Assembly (NCBI RefSeq): GCF_003864335.1
Contig: NZ_BEXA01000003.1
Location: 310,001 to 374,000 of the forward strand
Source: Lentilactobacillus kosonis
GTDB lineage: Bacteria; Bacillota; Bacilli; Lactobacillales; Lactobacillaceae
Direction: 5' to 3'
Length of the DNA: 64,000 bases
This document shows positions 10,313 through 20,239 of the stretch, piece after piece. Under the pieces are notes generated by a model. The model searched no databases. It had not been told where the DNA came from and was given only the letters and a program-made list of their open reading frames with translations. The first letter of the stretch is position 1, and each line of letters begins with the position of its first letter. The position numbers and the translations under genes were made by a program.

Positions 10313-11838
10313 TTATTTCCCTCCAATCAAGTGATGAGCAACCAAATAGTCTTTAGCAACAGCAGCAGCCGAACGCTTTTGAACGTTAACTTCATAATTC
10401 ATTTGTTGCATATCAGATTCGCTAATTTGTCCTGCTAGTCTATCCAAAGCCTTAACAATTTTAGGATTTTTCCTAGCAAAACTATTCTTCATCAGTGGTG
10501 CTCCTTGGTAAATTGGGAATAAATTCCTATCATCCTTCAATACAATTAAATGATATTGACGAATTTGTGAGTCAGTCGAGTATCCATCAGCAATGTTAAC
10601 TGCACCCTTATTAAGGGCTTCATAACGTAGATCTGGATCCATCGATTGATACTTTATATTTAACCCATATTTCTTCTGGATTCCCTTGTAGCCATCTTTG
10701 CGATCAATAAATTCCAAATCAAATCCAGCATGCAGTTTGCTACTAATCCGATTCAAGTCAGAAATCGTTTTTAGATGATACTTCTTAGCGAATGATTTTT
10801 CACTACTAACGCGTACGTATTGTTATACTTCATTGGTTTTAAAAACGTCATCTTAAACTGTGAATTCAAATCGTTCTTAGCGGTTTGATAGAGTTTCAAT
10901 GCAGTCATTCCTTGCACTGAGTGATTATCCTTCACTAATCCTTGTAACACCGTCCCAGAAAATTCTGGATACATAGTAATTTGATCAGATTTTAACGCGC
11001 TAAACAAGAAACTAGTTTGTCCAAAATCAGGTTTTAACGTAACTTGAACATTTGGATTACTATCTTTAATCAAGTCTTGATACATATTAATTAGAATTTC
11101 TGGTTCTGATCCCATCTTGCCAGCAATTGTGATTTGTTGCTGGGGCTTTTGGAACCCTTGATAAGTCTCAAATCCTGCAAAGCCAATCACTATTACGCCT
11201 AATGATATTAGGAGAGTTCGTATCTTAACCCGCTGCAATAGCTGGATTAGGCCACTAAATATAACCGCAACCATAGCCGAAGCAATGGCACCAATCAAAA
11301 TTAGTGAATTATTATTTCGACTAATTCCCAATAAAATGAACGTTCCTAAACCACCAGAACCAATCAAAGCAGCTAAGGTAGCGGTCCCAACAATCAGCAC
11401 CATTGCCTGACGAACCCCAGTTAAAATCACTGGCATCGCGATTGGCAATTCAAATCTTCTTAACTTTTCCCAGCGTGTCATTCCAAACGCATCGGCTGCT
11501 TCTTCAAGCAAACTATCAATGGATGATAATCCAACATAAGTATTTTGAAAAATTGGAAAAATTGCATAAGTTACCAAAGCGATAATTGCGGGAACTTGAC
11601 CAATCCCGACTAGTGGAATCAGTAATCCTAACAGAGCTAAAGAAGGAATAGTTTGTAAAATCCCTGCAATCTGATTTAATAATTCAGCTAACCGTTTATG
11701 CTTCTGAACTGAAATAGCCAATGGAACCGCGATAATAATGGCAATTAAAAGTGAAACTACTGACAACCAGATATGTTGACCAGTCGCTTGCCATAAATCA
11801 TCTCGTCTCTCGGCTAATGTTGCTAACAAGGTACTCAT
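10313..11838 (-). CDS. osmoprotectant ABC transporter permease fused to substrate-binding domain (one frameshift)
   Basis: About 508 residues. The N-terminal 210 residues form the permease with an EAA loop (EEAADAFGMTRWEKLRRFELP). A membrane-anchoring helix follows, then a type-2 periplasmic-binding domain (AGKMGSEPEILINMY, TMYPEFSGTVLQG) facing outside. This permease-receptor fusion is usual in Opu/OsmoF-type betaine/carnitine/choline importers of lactic acid bacteria. One lost base in the T/A5 run 10796-10800 splits the receptor domain; repair restores VKKSFAKKYHLKT. It is the first gene of a two-gene operon with the ATPase. Confidence 0.92.
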
Positions 11839-11856
11839 CTCGTCACTCCTTACAAA

Positions 11857-11885
11857 TAAAAAAAGCCAGAAAACTGGTCTTTTTT
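11857..11885 (-). terminator. intrinsic terminator after the histidine phosphatase gene
   Basis: A short hairpin (agccag / ctggtct) with A/T tracts on both sides lies directly after the stop of the minus-strand phosphatase gene. Read on the minus strand it ends in seven T. Confidence 0.7.
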
Positions 11886-11891
11886 ACTTAG

Positions 11892-12547
11892 TTAAACTTC
11901 ACCAAGATTATTAAAGTATTCTACGCTAATGTCATCATCGTCAATAATCAACTTAGTTACACTACCATTAGCCGTAGCTTCGCCGATATCTAATTCCGGA
12001 GCATAGCGATCAACAATTGAACGAATGGTCATTCCATGGGATACGATTAAGATTTTATCATCATCATTAGTGTTTTCTCTGATTTTGTCAAAACCAAAAT
12101 TCAGTCGCTCCCAAAACATTGCATTGTTTTCAGCATGATTATACAAATCTGCTCGGTGAATCAAATCCCGAGCCCGTTCCAAGCCAAAGTTTTAAGCACT
12201 TCACTTTCAGTGGTCTCTTGAACTTGGACCCCGACGAATTGCCACATTTGGCTTAAGTCGCTGCCTTCGAAGTACCCGTGAAATTGTTCTCGTAATTCAG
12301 GGTATTGATAACTAATAATATTCATATTATTAGGATTTTGCTTCAAGATTAGTCGAGCTGTGTCGATTGCTCTTCCTGAATCACTACTAAATGCAGCGTT
12401 AAATGGAATATCCTTTAGACGTTTACCAGCATTCTTCGCATCTTCGATTCCTTTATCAGTTAATGGTGAATCAATCCATCCTTGTACTCGGTTGTAATAG
12501 TTTAAATATGTTTGACCATGGCGAACCATATAAGCAGTTACAGTCAT
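11892..12547 (-). CDS. histidine phosphatase / phosphoglycerate mutase-like protein (one frameshift)
   Basis: This cytoplasmic enzyme of about 218 residues belongs to the histidine phosphatase superfamily. The catalytic RHGQT motif is at residues 9-13 and the second conserved histidine is in VSHGMTI. Lactobacilli carry several such paralogues acting on small phosphoesters; which substrate this one uses cannot be read from sequence. The frame breaks at the T/A3 run 12186-12188, and one added base restores LKTFGLERARDLIH. Its downstream end carries its own terminator. Confidence 0.85.
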
Positions 12548-12700
12548 CTCAAATCATCCCCACTTTCTGAGTTTCTTATCTCAATTATAAACTAATTAAT
12601 AATCAATGCATGTAGTTAGTCTGTGAACTAAAGCAAATATTCAGTTAGATCAATCAAAGTAAATTTTGTGAAATTTATTTACGTAAGTTCAGCCATGGCA

Positions 12701-12730
12701 TTGCACACTTGGTTTAATAAGAATTATAAT
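12701..12730 (+). promoter_or_regulatory. sigma-A promoter of galM
   Basis: TTGCAC (12701-12706) and a perfect TATAAT (12725-12730) are separated by 18 bp, upstream of galM. Confidence 0.8.
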
Positions 12731-12733
12731 ATA

Positions 12734-12747
12734 GTTAAGCGTTTTCA
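12734..12747 (+). promoter_or_regulatory. cre (CcpA) site at galM
   Basis: GTTAAGCGTTTTCA matches the catabolite-responsive element TGWAANCGNTNWCA at 12 of 14 positions and lies directly downstream of the -10 box. CcpA bound there would block transcription when preferred sugars are present. Confidence 0.65.
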
Positions 12748-12779
12748 TAAAGCTGATTATGATAAACAAGGAGATCAAT

Positions 12780-13805
12780 ATGACAGTTAAACAAGAAGCT
12801 TTTGGATCTTATCAAGGAACCCCTGTTATTAAATATACGATTACTAATAAAAATGACGTTTCAATCTCTGTTTTAACCTTAGGAGGTACCCTATACGAAT
12901 TTCTCGTTCCTACGAATAACGGTGAAAAACATAATCTTATTCTGAGTTTTGAAACTGCTGAAACTTACTTAGATAATCCATTTTACTTATGTATGGCAGT
13001 CGGACGAACTGCTGGACGAATCACTAAGGGAGCTTATACATTAAACGGCAAGACTTTCCATCTTGATCAAAATGAAGGGGAAACTAACCTTCACGGTGGT
13101 AAACATGGTTTTTCTTCTTTTGTTTGGGATGGCTCAATTAATGATAATAAAGTCATCCTTACCAAGCATATTGACACTGTCGTTGACTCATTTCCTGGAA
13201 ACTTAGATGCAACTATTGAATATTCATTAAGTGACGACAACGAGCTAAAGATTAAATATACTGCCAATAGTGATGCTGACACTATTTTTAACCCCACTCA
13301 ACATATCTACTTTAACTTGGGTAATACTGATAACATTCTTAACCATACCTTACAAATCAACGCCGATCGCCACTTGGACTTAAACAAGGATGACAAAACC
13401 CCAAATGGCAAATTTTTGGACGTCAAGTCGACCGCGTTTGACTTTGAAGATACTCACAACTTAGGAGATTCAATTGAAAAGAAACGGGCCCAAACTGGTA
13501 GCGACTTTGACGATGTTTTCGTAATCAATGATCATCAAGCTAGTGAACCAATCGCAGTACTTACTGATCCTGAATCAAATCGAAAGGTTACCATTAAATC
13601 AGCTCGAAATGGTTTGGTCGCCTTCACCCCAGACGACTTAAGTTCCCTCACATTTAAGAATTATGGGATTGGCACCAAGTACATGGCCATTGCTCTTGAA
13701 GCTCAAAATTTACCAGATGCAATTAACCATGATGATTTTGGGGATATCTTATTGCCAGCCAATCAAGAACGAAGCTATGAAATTTCATACAAGGCTGAAT
13801 TCTAA
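12780..13805 (+). CDS. galM: aldose 1-epimerase (galactose mutarotase)
   Basis: The complete 341-residue protein converts beta- to alpha-galactose (and glucose), feeding the Leloir pathway. Conserved features are NLHGGKHGF, the catalytic histidine in NPTQHIYFNLG and the acidic base region LEAQNLPDAINH near the C-terminus. The ATG at 12780 follows AAGGAG by about 7 bases; an earlier in-frame ATG lacks a ribosome site. It is monocistronic, with its own promoter, a cre box and a terminator. The rest of the gal genes are not in this window. Confidence 0.95.
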   Translation: MTVKQEAFGSYQGTPVIKYTITNKNDVSISVLTLGGTLYEFLVPTNNGEKHNLILSFETAETYLDNPFYLCMAVGRTAGRITKGAYTLNGKTFHLDQNEGETNLHGGKHGFSSFVWDGSINDNKVILTKHIDTVVDSFPGNLDATIEYSLSDDNELKIKYTANSDADTIFNPTQHIYFNLGNTDNILNHTLQINADRHLDLNKDDKTPNGKFLDVKSTAFDFEDTHNLGDSIEKKRAQTGSDFDDVFVINDHQASEPIAVLTDPESNRKVTIKSARNGLVAFTPDDLSSLTFKNYGIGTKYMAIALEAQNLPDAINHDDFGDILLPANQERSYEISYKAEF

Positions 13806-13830
13806 CTCTCGCTATTGCAAATTAATTAAT

Positions 13831-13880
13831 AATAGAAAGTCAGCGATTTTCCGAAATGGGAATCGCTGACTTTCTATTTT
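13831..13880. terminator. bidirectional intrinsic terminator (galM / ackA)
   Basis: A perfect 18-bp inverted repeat (aatagaaagtcagcgatt / aatcgctgactttctatt) ending in T4 lies between the converging galM and ackA genes. Confidence 0.9.
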
Positions 13881-13918
13881 AACATTGATTAGTACGCTTC
13901 AAGCTGCACTTATACATG

Positions 13919-15088
13919 TTATTTCTGATATGCATAAACGTCCCTTACCATTGCAATTTCTTCATCGGCTGGAATCAAGAATACCTTAACCTTAGAATCA
14001 GTCGAACTTAAATCACCTGGTTCTTGCGCCTTATTTTTCTCTTCATCTAGCTCGACTCCAAACCAGCGAAGCTTCTTACATACTTCTGAACGGACCCATT
14101 CATCATGTTCACCAATTCCACCAGAGAACACGATTGCATCGACCCCATCTAATTCTGTGATATACGATGAAGCATACTTAATTACCCGATTCAAAAACAT
14201 ATCTAATGCTAATTTGGCCTGGGGATCAGAGGACTCTTCTAAGTCTCGCATATCTGAAGAAATGCCGGAAACCCCAAGCATTCCTGAACGTTCGTTAAAC
14301 ATTTCAATTACTTCGTCAGCTGAAGCGCCCATTCGTTTCATTAAATATGGAACCAATGCAGGATCGACATCTCCGGCTCTAGTCCCCATTAAAAGACCAT
14401 TCATTGGCGTGTAACCCATTGAAGTGTCATAACACTTGCCGTCTCTTTCAGCAGCAACTGACGCTCCTGAGCCCAAATGAAGGGTCACTATGTCGGCCTG
14501 ATTAGTCCCTAACATCTTCATCGCCTCTTGAGTGATGTAAGTGTGATTAATTCCATGTTCTCCATACCGCTGTATCCCAAATTTCTCAGTTAATTCGTGG
14601 GGAATACCATACTGACCATTCATGGCGGGCACATCATGGAAAAATGCACTATCAAAAACCGCATACTGAGTAGCCTCAGGTAAAATCGACGTCACAATAT
14701 CAATATACTTGGCTTCACTTGGATTATGAATTGGGGCAATTTCTCCTAATTCAACAATTCGGCGTAAAGTTTTAGGCGTGATTTTAGTCACCTTATCAAA
14801 ATCATTGGCCCCTGCAACAACTCGATGGGCAACTAATTTGATATCACCAAGGTGATCGATTACATTGAGATCCTTTAAACGGTTCAACATAATCCCGGCG
14901 GATCTTTCATAACTAATATTGTCTTGTTGATCTTTAAATACTTGACCATCACCATACTTAATTTTGACCTTTGAACCTGGCATATTCAATCTTTCGATTT
15001 CACCGGCCGCTAAGACATCCTCATTAGGCATTTCAAACAGTTTAAACTTCAACGATGAGCTTCCTGCATTAACAATCAATATTTTCAT
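13919..15088 (-). CDS. ackA: acetate kinase
   Basis: The complete 389-residue enzyme interconverts acetyl phosphate plus ADP and acetate plus ATP, the energy-yielding end of the phosphoketolase pathway. The family start NAGSSSLKFKLFEM, the central VTLHLGSGASVAA and the nucleotide-binding FSGGIGEH are present. It stands alone, away from pta. A cre-like site lies about 65-80 bp upstream, and a 12-bp inverted repeat sits between it and the ribosome site. It is paralogous to the Pdu-linked kinase at 27234-28417. Confidence 0.96.
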   Translation of the reverse strand: MKILIVNAGSSSLKFKLFEMPNEDVLAAGEIERLNMPGSKVKIKYGDGQVFKDQQDNISYERSAGIMLNRLKDLNVIDHLGDIKLVAHRVVAGANDFDKVTKITPKTLRRIVELGEIAPIHNPSEAKYIDIVTSILPEATQYAVFDSAFFHDVPAMNGQYGIPHELTEKFGIQRYGEHGINHTYITQEAMKMLGTNQADIVTLHLGSGASVAAERDGKCYDTSMGYTPMNGLLMGTRAGDVDPALVPYLMKRMGASADEVIEMFNERSGMLGVSGISSDMRDLEESSDPQAKLALDMFLNRVIKYASSYITELDGVDAIVFSGGIGEHDEWVRSEVCKKLRWFGVELDEEKNKAQEPGDLSSTDSKVKVFLIPADEEIAMVRDVYAYQK

Positions 15089-15103
15089 GGTCTTCTGATC
15101 CCC

Positions 15104-15133
15104 TTTAATATAGATTATGATATCTATATTAAA
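15104..15133. repeat. perfect inverted repeat in ackA leader
   Basis: The arms tttaatatagat and atctatattaaa (12 bp each) flank a 6-base centre. The repeat lies immediately upstream of the ackA ribosome-binding site. It could be an operator or a 5' mRNA hairpin. Confidence 0.7.
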
Positions 15134-15152
15134 CCATAAATTCGCTATAATG

Positions 15153-15166
15153 AAAAAACGCTTACA
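15153..15166 (-). promoter_or_regulatory. cre-like (CcpA) site upstream of ackA
   Basis: AAAAAACGCTTACA matches the cre consensus at 12 of 14 positions and lies about 65-80 bp upstream of the ackA start codon. In other Firmicutes CcpA activates ackA from an upstream cre; the same role is inferred here. Confidence 0.5.
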
Positions 15167-15225
15167 TTGAACTTTTCAAAAGTTCAAAATCTAAACAATT
15201 TTTGATCAAAATTAAATTAACCCAT

Positions 15226-15257
15226 AAAAAAACAGCATCTCATTAATGAGATGCTGT
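15226..15257 (-). terminator. intrinsic terminator of gnd
   Basis: The hairpin acagcatctcat / atgagatgctgt is followed, on the minus strand, by seven T. It lies just after the gnd stop. Confidence 0.9.
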
Positions 15258-15265
15258 CGTTGATT

Positions 15266-16171
15266 TTAATTATTTTTCATGTCCATTGCGTGGCCACCAA
15301 AACCATTCCGCAATGATGAAACAACTTTACCAGTAAATGTGTCATCTTGTTCTGAGTAGTTACGAACAAACAATGAGTTAGCAATAACTGGAACTGGAAC
15401 ACCAAGTTTAAGGGCTTCTTGGATAGTCCATTTACCTTCACCAGATGAGTGCATAACACCAGTAATGTTATCCAAATTTGCATCCTTAGCAAAGGCTTCT
15501 TCAGCAAGTTCCATTAGCCATCCACGAATAACTGATCCGTGTGACCAAACTTTAGCAACTGCTTCATTATCGTATTCAAATTGACTGTTTTGAAGAACGT
15601 CATAACCTTCACCGATAGCTTCCATCATACCGTATTCGATACCATTGTGAACCATCTTAAGGTAATGACCTGAGCCTGGTTTACCAGTGTATAAGTAACC
15701 ATCTTTTTGTGAGATTCCTTCAAATAAAGGTACTAAGTGATCAAAGGCTTCCTTACTTGGGCCACCAATCATGAAGTTACCACCGTTCAAGGCACCATCT
15801 TTACCACCTGAAGTACCACAATCGAAGAAGTTAATTCCTTTAGCAGCAGCGATTTCATTATGACGTAATGAATCTTCGTAGAATGAGTTACCACCATCAA
15901 TTAAGTAGTCGCCAGATGAAAGTAGGCCAACTAATTCTTCAACAGTTGAGTCGGTTGGTTTACCAGCTGGAACCATGATCCAAACAGTTTTAGGAGCTTG
16001 TAATTTACTTACAAGATCTTCATTACTTGTAGCAGCAATTGCACCCGCTTCTTCAGCAAGTCGAACGTTTTCAGCGTTCAAATCAAATGCAACAACTTCA
16101 TTTCCGTTACGAAGCATGTTCTTAACTAGGTTAAGACCCATTTTACCTAAACCAATCATACCAATTTGCAT
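15266..16171 (-). CDS. gnd: 6-phosphogluconate dehydrogenase, short (decarboxylating) type
   Basis: The complete 301-residue enzyme oxidises 6-phosphogluconate to ribulose-5-phosphate plus CO2, the defining step of heterofermentative glucose use. Motifs are the Rossmann GLGKMGLNLVKNML, the substrate loop GTSGGKDGALNGG and the catalytic Lys in HYLKMVHNGIEYG. It is the short family (about 300 residues, versus about 470), which is often NAD-dependent; cofactor preference cannot be decided here. It has a strong promoter (16226-16254), AGGAG before the ATG, and its own terminator. Confidence 0.95.
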   Translation of the reverse strand: MQIGMIGLGKMGLNLVKNMLRNGNEVVAFDLNAENVRLAEEAGAIAATSNEDLVSKLQAPKTVWIMVPAGKPTDSTVEELVGLLSSGDYLIDGGNSFYEDSLRHNEIAAAKGINFFDCGTSGGKDGALNGGNFMIGGPSKEAFDHLVPLFEGISQKDGYLYTGKPGSGHYLKMVHNGIEYGMMEAIGEGYDVLQNSQFEYDNEAVAKVWSHGSVIRGWLMELAEEAFAKDANLDNITGVMHSSGEGKWTIQEALKLGVPVPVIANSLFVRNYSEQDDTFTGKVVSSLRNGFGGHAMDMKNN

Positions 16172-16225
16172 ATTCTCTGTCTCCTGTTCTTAATAAAACA
16201 TCATCTTTAAATACTTCCAAGTATG

Positions 16226-16254
16226 ATTATATAATTTGAAAATAATTTTCACAA
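16226..16254 (-). promoter_or_regulatory. sigma-A promoter of gnd
   Basis: On the minus strand TTGTGA (16254-16249) and a perfect TATAAT (16231-16226) are separated by 17 bp, about 55 bp upstream of gnd. Confidence 0.8.
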
Positions 16255-16296
16255 GGGAAAAGTGAAAAAAATTCAAAAAAACTTTTCATTTAAGAC

Positions 16297-16323
16297 AAAA
16301 ACGCCTATTTATAGGCGTTTTTC
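16297..16323 (-). terminator. intrinsic terminator after the yfhO-like gene
   Basis: The hairpin acgccta / taggcgt is flanked by A and T tracts, downstream of the minus-strand membrane protein gene. Confidence 0.8.
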
Positions 16324-16368
16324 TTTCTTAATAAATATTTACAGGTGTTGACAGATTTTGAAATAAAT

Positions 16369-18962
16369 TTACATTTTGTGTCGTCTAACCCTTACTAATT
16401 CAGTAATTACAACTAATACCAGAGTAGCAATCGATAATACTATACCTAATTTGAGGCCAGCAGCTTCATATTTAAAATGCAGTCGATTATTGCCTGGATG
16501 TAATTTAATTCCCATCAATCCATCGGCCACCTTAATAACCTTACCTGGTTTGCCGTTAACTTCAATATGCCAACCCATGTCAAACGGCATACTCATAAAT
16601 AACGTTTGGTTATTTTGCGTAACATTAATATTACCCTTAAAATTGTCCCCTTGGTAGTTAATTTCTTTAGGCTTATCAAATTTCAAAGTGCTAATTGGTC
16701 TATTTACAACATCGCGGTTAAATGCCTGATTATCTAGACCCGCAAAGTCATTTTCTACTCCCGTTAATGAATTAGGTGATGTAATCTGTACACTAAATTT
16801 ATGACCAGCTCGAATATTTCCTAACGGAATAACCTCTGTCCCTAAACCACTGTAGATTGGCGGAATCATTTGGCCATTTACTGAAATACTAACTCCACTT
16901 AGTCTTATTTTGGGGATATATAGATACTGTGACCCTGAAGTTTGAGCTTTAAGGATCAACTTATAATTATGAACGCCATCTTTATCAATACTATTTAATG
17001 ACACTAATTTAGGAGCTTTAAAATATTGATACTCATTTCCCGCTTCAATTTGTACAACTCGATTTAGGTTTTTAAACACCATATTTTTCTCAAAGGTTAA
17101 ATTTTGAATATCATCATTAACCATAAAACCAATAGGTGCAGCTTTCATATCGTGGTTAGCGGTAATTTGGTTATTGCCAATTGCCACAATGTTTCGTATG
17201 CCCAACAAGTGATTAGTAACTTCGGTTCCCCCAAGCATATCAATTCGTCGAATATTTCTTGTTGAAAAGCCGAGGCTCTCCAAAACATGGTGTGTTTGCG
17301 AATTTAACGTTGAGCTATACGAACTAATACCCCGATTTGAAAAATTAATGAATCATTGTAGCCAGAATATGGATTCACATATAAAGATCTAATTGGCTGA
17401 TTAACAACTAAGGATCGATATACTCGACCATCAGCAATACTATTAGCATTATCACGTTTAATTATTCGCTCACTGTAAGTATATGCTTTAGCATAATCAT
17501 TTTGATTAATAAAAGTTGCACCACCAGATGCTAATACGAAATTAATTCCCATTTCCAAAACAACCGTTAAACATAATAAATATTTTTTTATTCTTGATTG
17601 AGAAGGGATTCCCATCATTAACAGTGACGTAACTAAAATAAAGCCAAATCCAACTAGTAAATGCCAATTATTCACGGAATATTTAATATTATTAAAGCCA
17701 AAATTATGTAGTAGCTCACTAAATATATTGGCGCCTATATAACCAATTACTATGCTAATGCCAACATACTTAGTCGCTGTAAATACTACTTTACGATTTG
17801 TAAAAACATTCTTAGTATAGGCTTCAAAACCAAACATAATTATTAAGAAGCTGAGCATAAACACCATTCTAAATGGAAACCCAGCTGGCTGTTGCAGCAT
17901 GTGCCAAATGGTATTAAATGGTAGGATCCACATACCTAAAATTACGGTAGTCAAAATAAAACCGGCTGCCCGTTTACTTTGTTTATTAATTTGTTTAGAT
18001 AAAAAATAACCAATTAAGCCAATTATAAAAACTGTGCCACTAAAGAAACTAGGATCATGAAATAATCGATCATTAAAATTATTAGCCCCCACTCCCAAGT
18101 TAGTTAAGGCACTCGGTCCAAAACAAACAATGGGCAGGAAATTTTTAAGGGCAAAACTCCCCTTACCAGTGGTCATCATTGCAATCCCAGTTGGAATAAG
18201 CACTACCGCAGACAATCCGCCAGCTAACAGGGAATACCAACTAAATCTGCCAATTAATTGCTTTTTAGTGGCAATAAACTTACTAAACTTAATTCCATCA
18301 GGTTTTTCATTAATCAACAGATAGCCTAAATACATCACCATAAATATGCACATCATGTAACCCATATAATAATTAGTAACAATTGTATACGTCAGTGCCA
18401 ATACATATAACCAGACCCGATTATTGCTAACCAACTTCTCCAGTCCGTATACAACAATTGGTAACATAATCAACGCATCGAGCCACATTAAATCATAGAA
18501 ATACATAGCTGCAAAACCGCATAAACCATATGCAACTCCTGCAGCGATGGCCATTAAATCATATTTTTGATATTTCTTAGCCAAAAACACGCTCATTGAA
18601 AAATTAGCGAAGATTAATTTCAACCAAATAATCAGGTCGATTGCCATCGGTAACTGGGCATTTTTAAAGAACACGATTATCAAGTTGAACGGACTTAGTA
18701 AATAATAAGAATAAATTGGCACAACACTATCACCAATCGAAACCAAAAATGAATAACTTGAAAAATGTAGGTGTAATAATTGCCGACGCAATTCTGTAAA
18801 GAACTGCAGATATTGAGTAGATAAATCACTAATCATAAAATTCTTCGGCCCAAACGGACTAATTTGTAAAATTAAAAAAATTGTCGTTAAAACAACCATC
18901 GGAATAATGATTGCCATTAGATAAAATGTTTTCTTCTCACTTAATTTATTCGTTATCATCAT
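16369..18962 (-). CDS. YfhO family membrane protein (one frameshift)
   Basis: This integral membrane protein of about 864 residues has roughly a dozen hydrophobic helices in the first 480 residues, a large extracytoplasmic domain, and one C-terminal helix followed by basic residues. The fold and the segment SNRGISSYSST (recovered after repair) are typical of YfhO proteins, GT-C-like enzymes implicated in glycosylation of lipoteichoic acid or other wall polymers. One lost base in the A/T5 run 17340-17344 splits the gene as read. It is monocistronic. The donor and acceptor substrates are unknown. Confidence 0.88.
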
Positions 18963-19316
18963 AAAACTCTTTCTATTTTTTCAGTGCCTTTTTATTGTAA
19001 CTGATAATTTTCGCGAACAATACTGCAAAATTGAATAATCTGTTAACTAAAATGGCCAACCTTATATTACATTATTAACTAATATTGAAACAATTGACTA
19101 ATAAAACCCATAATTTACAAAATTTGTAACGAATTTTAAGAAATTCACCCTCATCAGTAACCATTTATCAACTTAATAAATCTTGGTTTATAAGTAATCC
19201 GCAACCTTTTTGCTAATCTGCAATCATTTTTAACAATTATGAAATGACCTTGATATTGTTTAGTAGCATTAATCTCATATAATACTCTTTGTATCTTTTA
19301 GAGGAGGATCACTTAC
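18963..19316. other. intergenic region between yfhO-like and lysozyme genes
   Basis: This 354 bp divergent AT-rich region has no gene. It contains a near-palindrome TTACAAAATTTGTAA at 19114-19128 and the lysozyme promoter (19256-19283). Confidence 0.6.
19256..19283 (+). promoter_or_regulatory. sigma-A promoter of the lysozyme-peptidase pair
   Basis: TTGTTT (19256-19261) and TATAAT (19278-19283) are separated by 16 bp, followed by GAGGAGG and the ATG at 19317. Confidence 0.65.
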
Positions 19317-20213
19317 ATGACAATTAATTTTAAAAAAGTTGCTGGCCTATTTATGGGAGCAATAGCTGCCTTCACCTTGGGAACTACTGCATACGCTAGC
19401 AAAACTAAAATCGCAGATGTTTCTCAGTATCAAGGAAACATTAACTGGAGCAAAGCTTCAAAAGAACTAAAGATGGCAATTATCCGAGTTCAACACGGAG
19501 ATAACGGTGACGCTGACTTTAGTATTGATACTAAAAAAGATGTAAATGCTGCTGGAGCATATAAATATAAGGTTCCATTTGGCCAATATGGATACGCTGA
19601 ATTCAGTAGCGTTGCCGATGCTAAGAAAGAAGCTCGTGACTTCTATAAACGAAGCAGCAAAAATGCTCGCTTCTATGTTTTAGATAACGAGCATCGTAAA
19701 GGCAAAGGCAGTGAACAAAGCTATGTTAACGCTTGGTTATCAACGATGCGTTCACTAACCAATAAACCATTAGTTTATTATTCATACCAAAACTATGTAA
19801 ATACTTATAAAATTAACTATTCAAAATTCGATGGCTCATGGATTGCTAACTACTCTACTAAGCCAAATGTTAAGGCCGATTTATGGCAATATACATCAAC
19901 TGGTCGCGTAAGTGGAATCACTGGTAACGTTGATTTAAGCAGGGTTTTAACCAGTAAAGTTGCTAATTGGTACAGCACGTCTAGTGCCCATGTAACTCCT
20001 AGTTACTTCACTAACTTGCCTACTAGTAAAAAAATTACCACTACCAAAGCTATTTACCAGTACTCAGATAAAAACTTCAAAAATCGCATTAAAAAAGTCG
20101 CTGCTGGTACTAGTCTATCAGTAACTAACGTTGTTAAATCAGACGGTAATGCTTATAGATTCCAACTAGCAAATGGAAACTACATTACTGCCAATAAATC
20201 TTACGTTCATTAA
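19317..20213 (+). CDS. secreted GH25 muramidase (lysozyme) with DUF5776-like tail
   Basis: The 298-residue secreted enzyme cleaves the glycan of peptidoglycan. A signal peptide spans about residues 1-27 (basic start, hydrophobic core, TAYAS). The GH25 domain begins at IADVSQYQGNINW, with the acidic pair in FYVLDNEH and the terminal strand VDLSRV. The last 65 residues (from KKITTTKAIYQYS to NGNYITANKSYVH) match the DUF5776/SH3-like wall-binding tail common in lactobacilli. It is followed 26 bp later by an NlpC/P60 gene, so the pair likely remodels or lyses cell wall together. Confidence 0.93.
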   Translation: MTINFKKVAGLFMGAIAAFTLGTTAYASKTKIADVSQYQGNINWSKASKELKMAIIRVQHGDNGDADFSIDTKKDVNAAGAYKYKVPFGQYGYAEFSSVADAKKEARDFYKRSSKNARFYVLDNEHRKGKGSEQSYVNAWLSTMRSLTNKPLVYYSYQNYVNTYKINYSKFDGSWIANYSTKPNVKADLWQYTSTGRVSGITGNVDLSRVLTSKVANWYSTSSAHVTPSYFTNLPTSKKITTTKAIYQYSDKNFKNRIKKVAAGTSLSVTNVVKSDGNAYRFQLANGNYITANKSYVH

Positions 20214-20239
20214 TTAACCGTCAAAAAGGAGAATTCAAT

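Noticed and set aside
14157-14414. Several antisense frames of 60-110 codons inside ackA, pduP, pduG, hemL and other genes
   Set aside because: They are shadows of strongly conserved genes in other frames, lacking ribosome sites and known domains.
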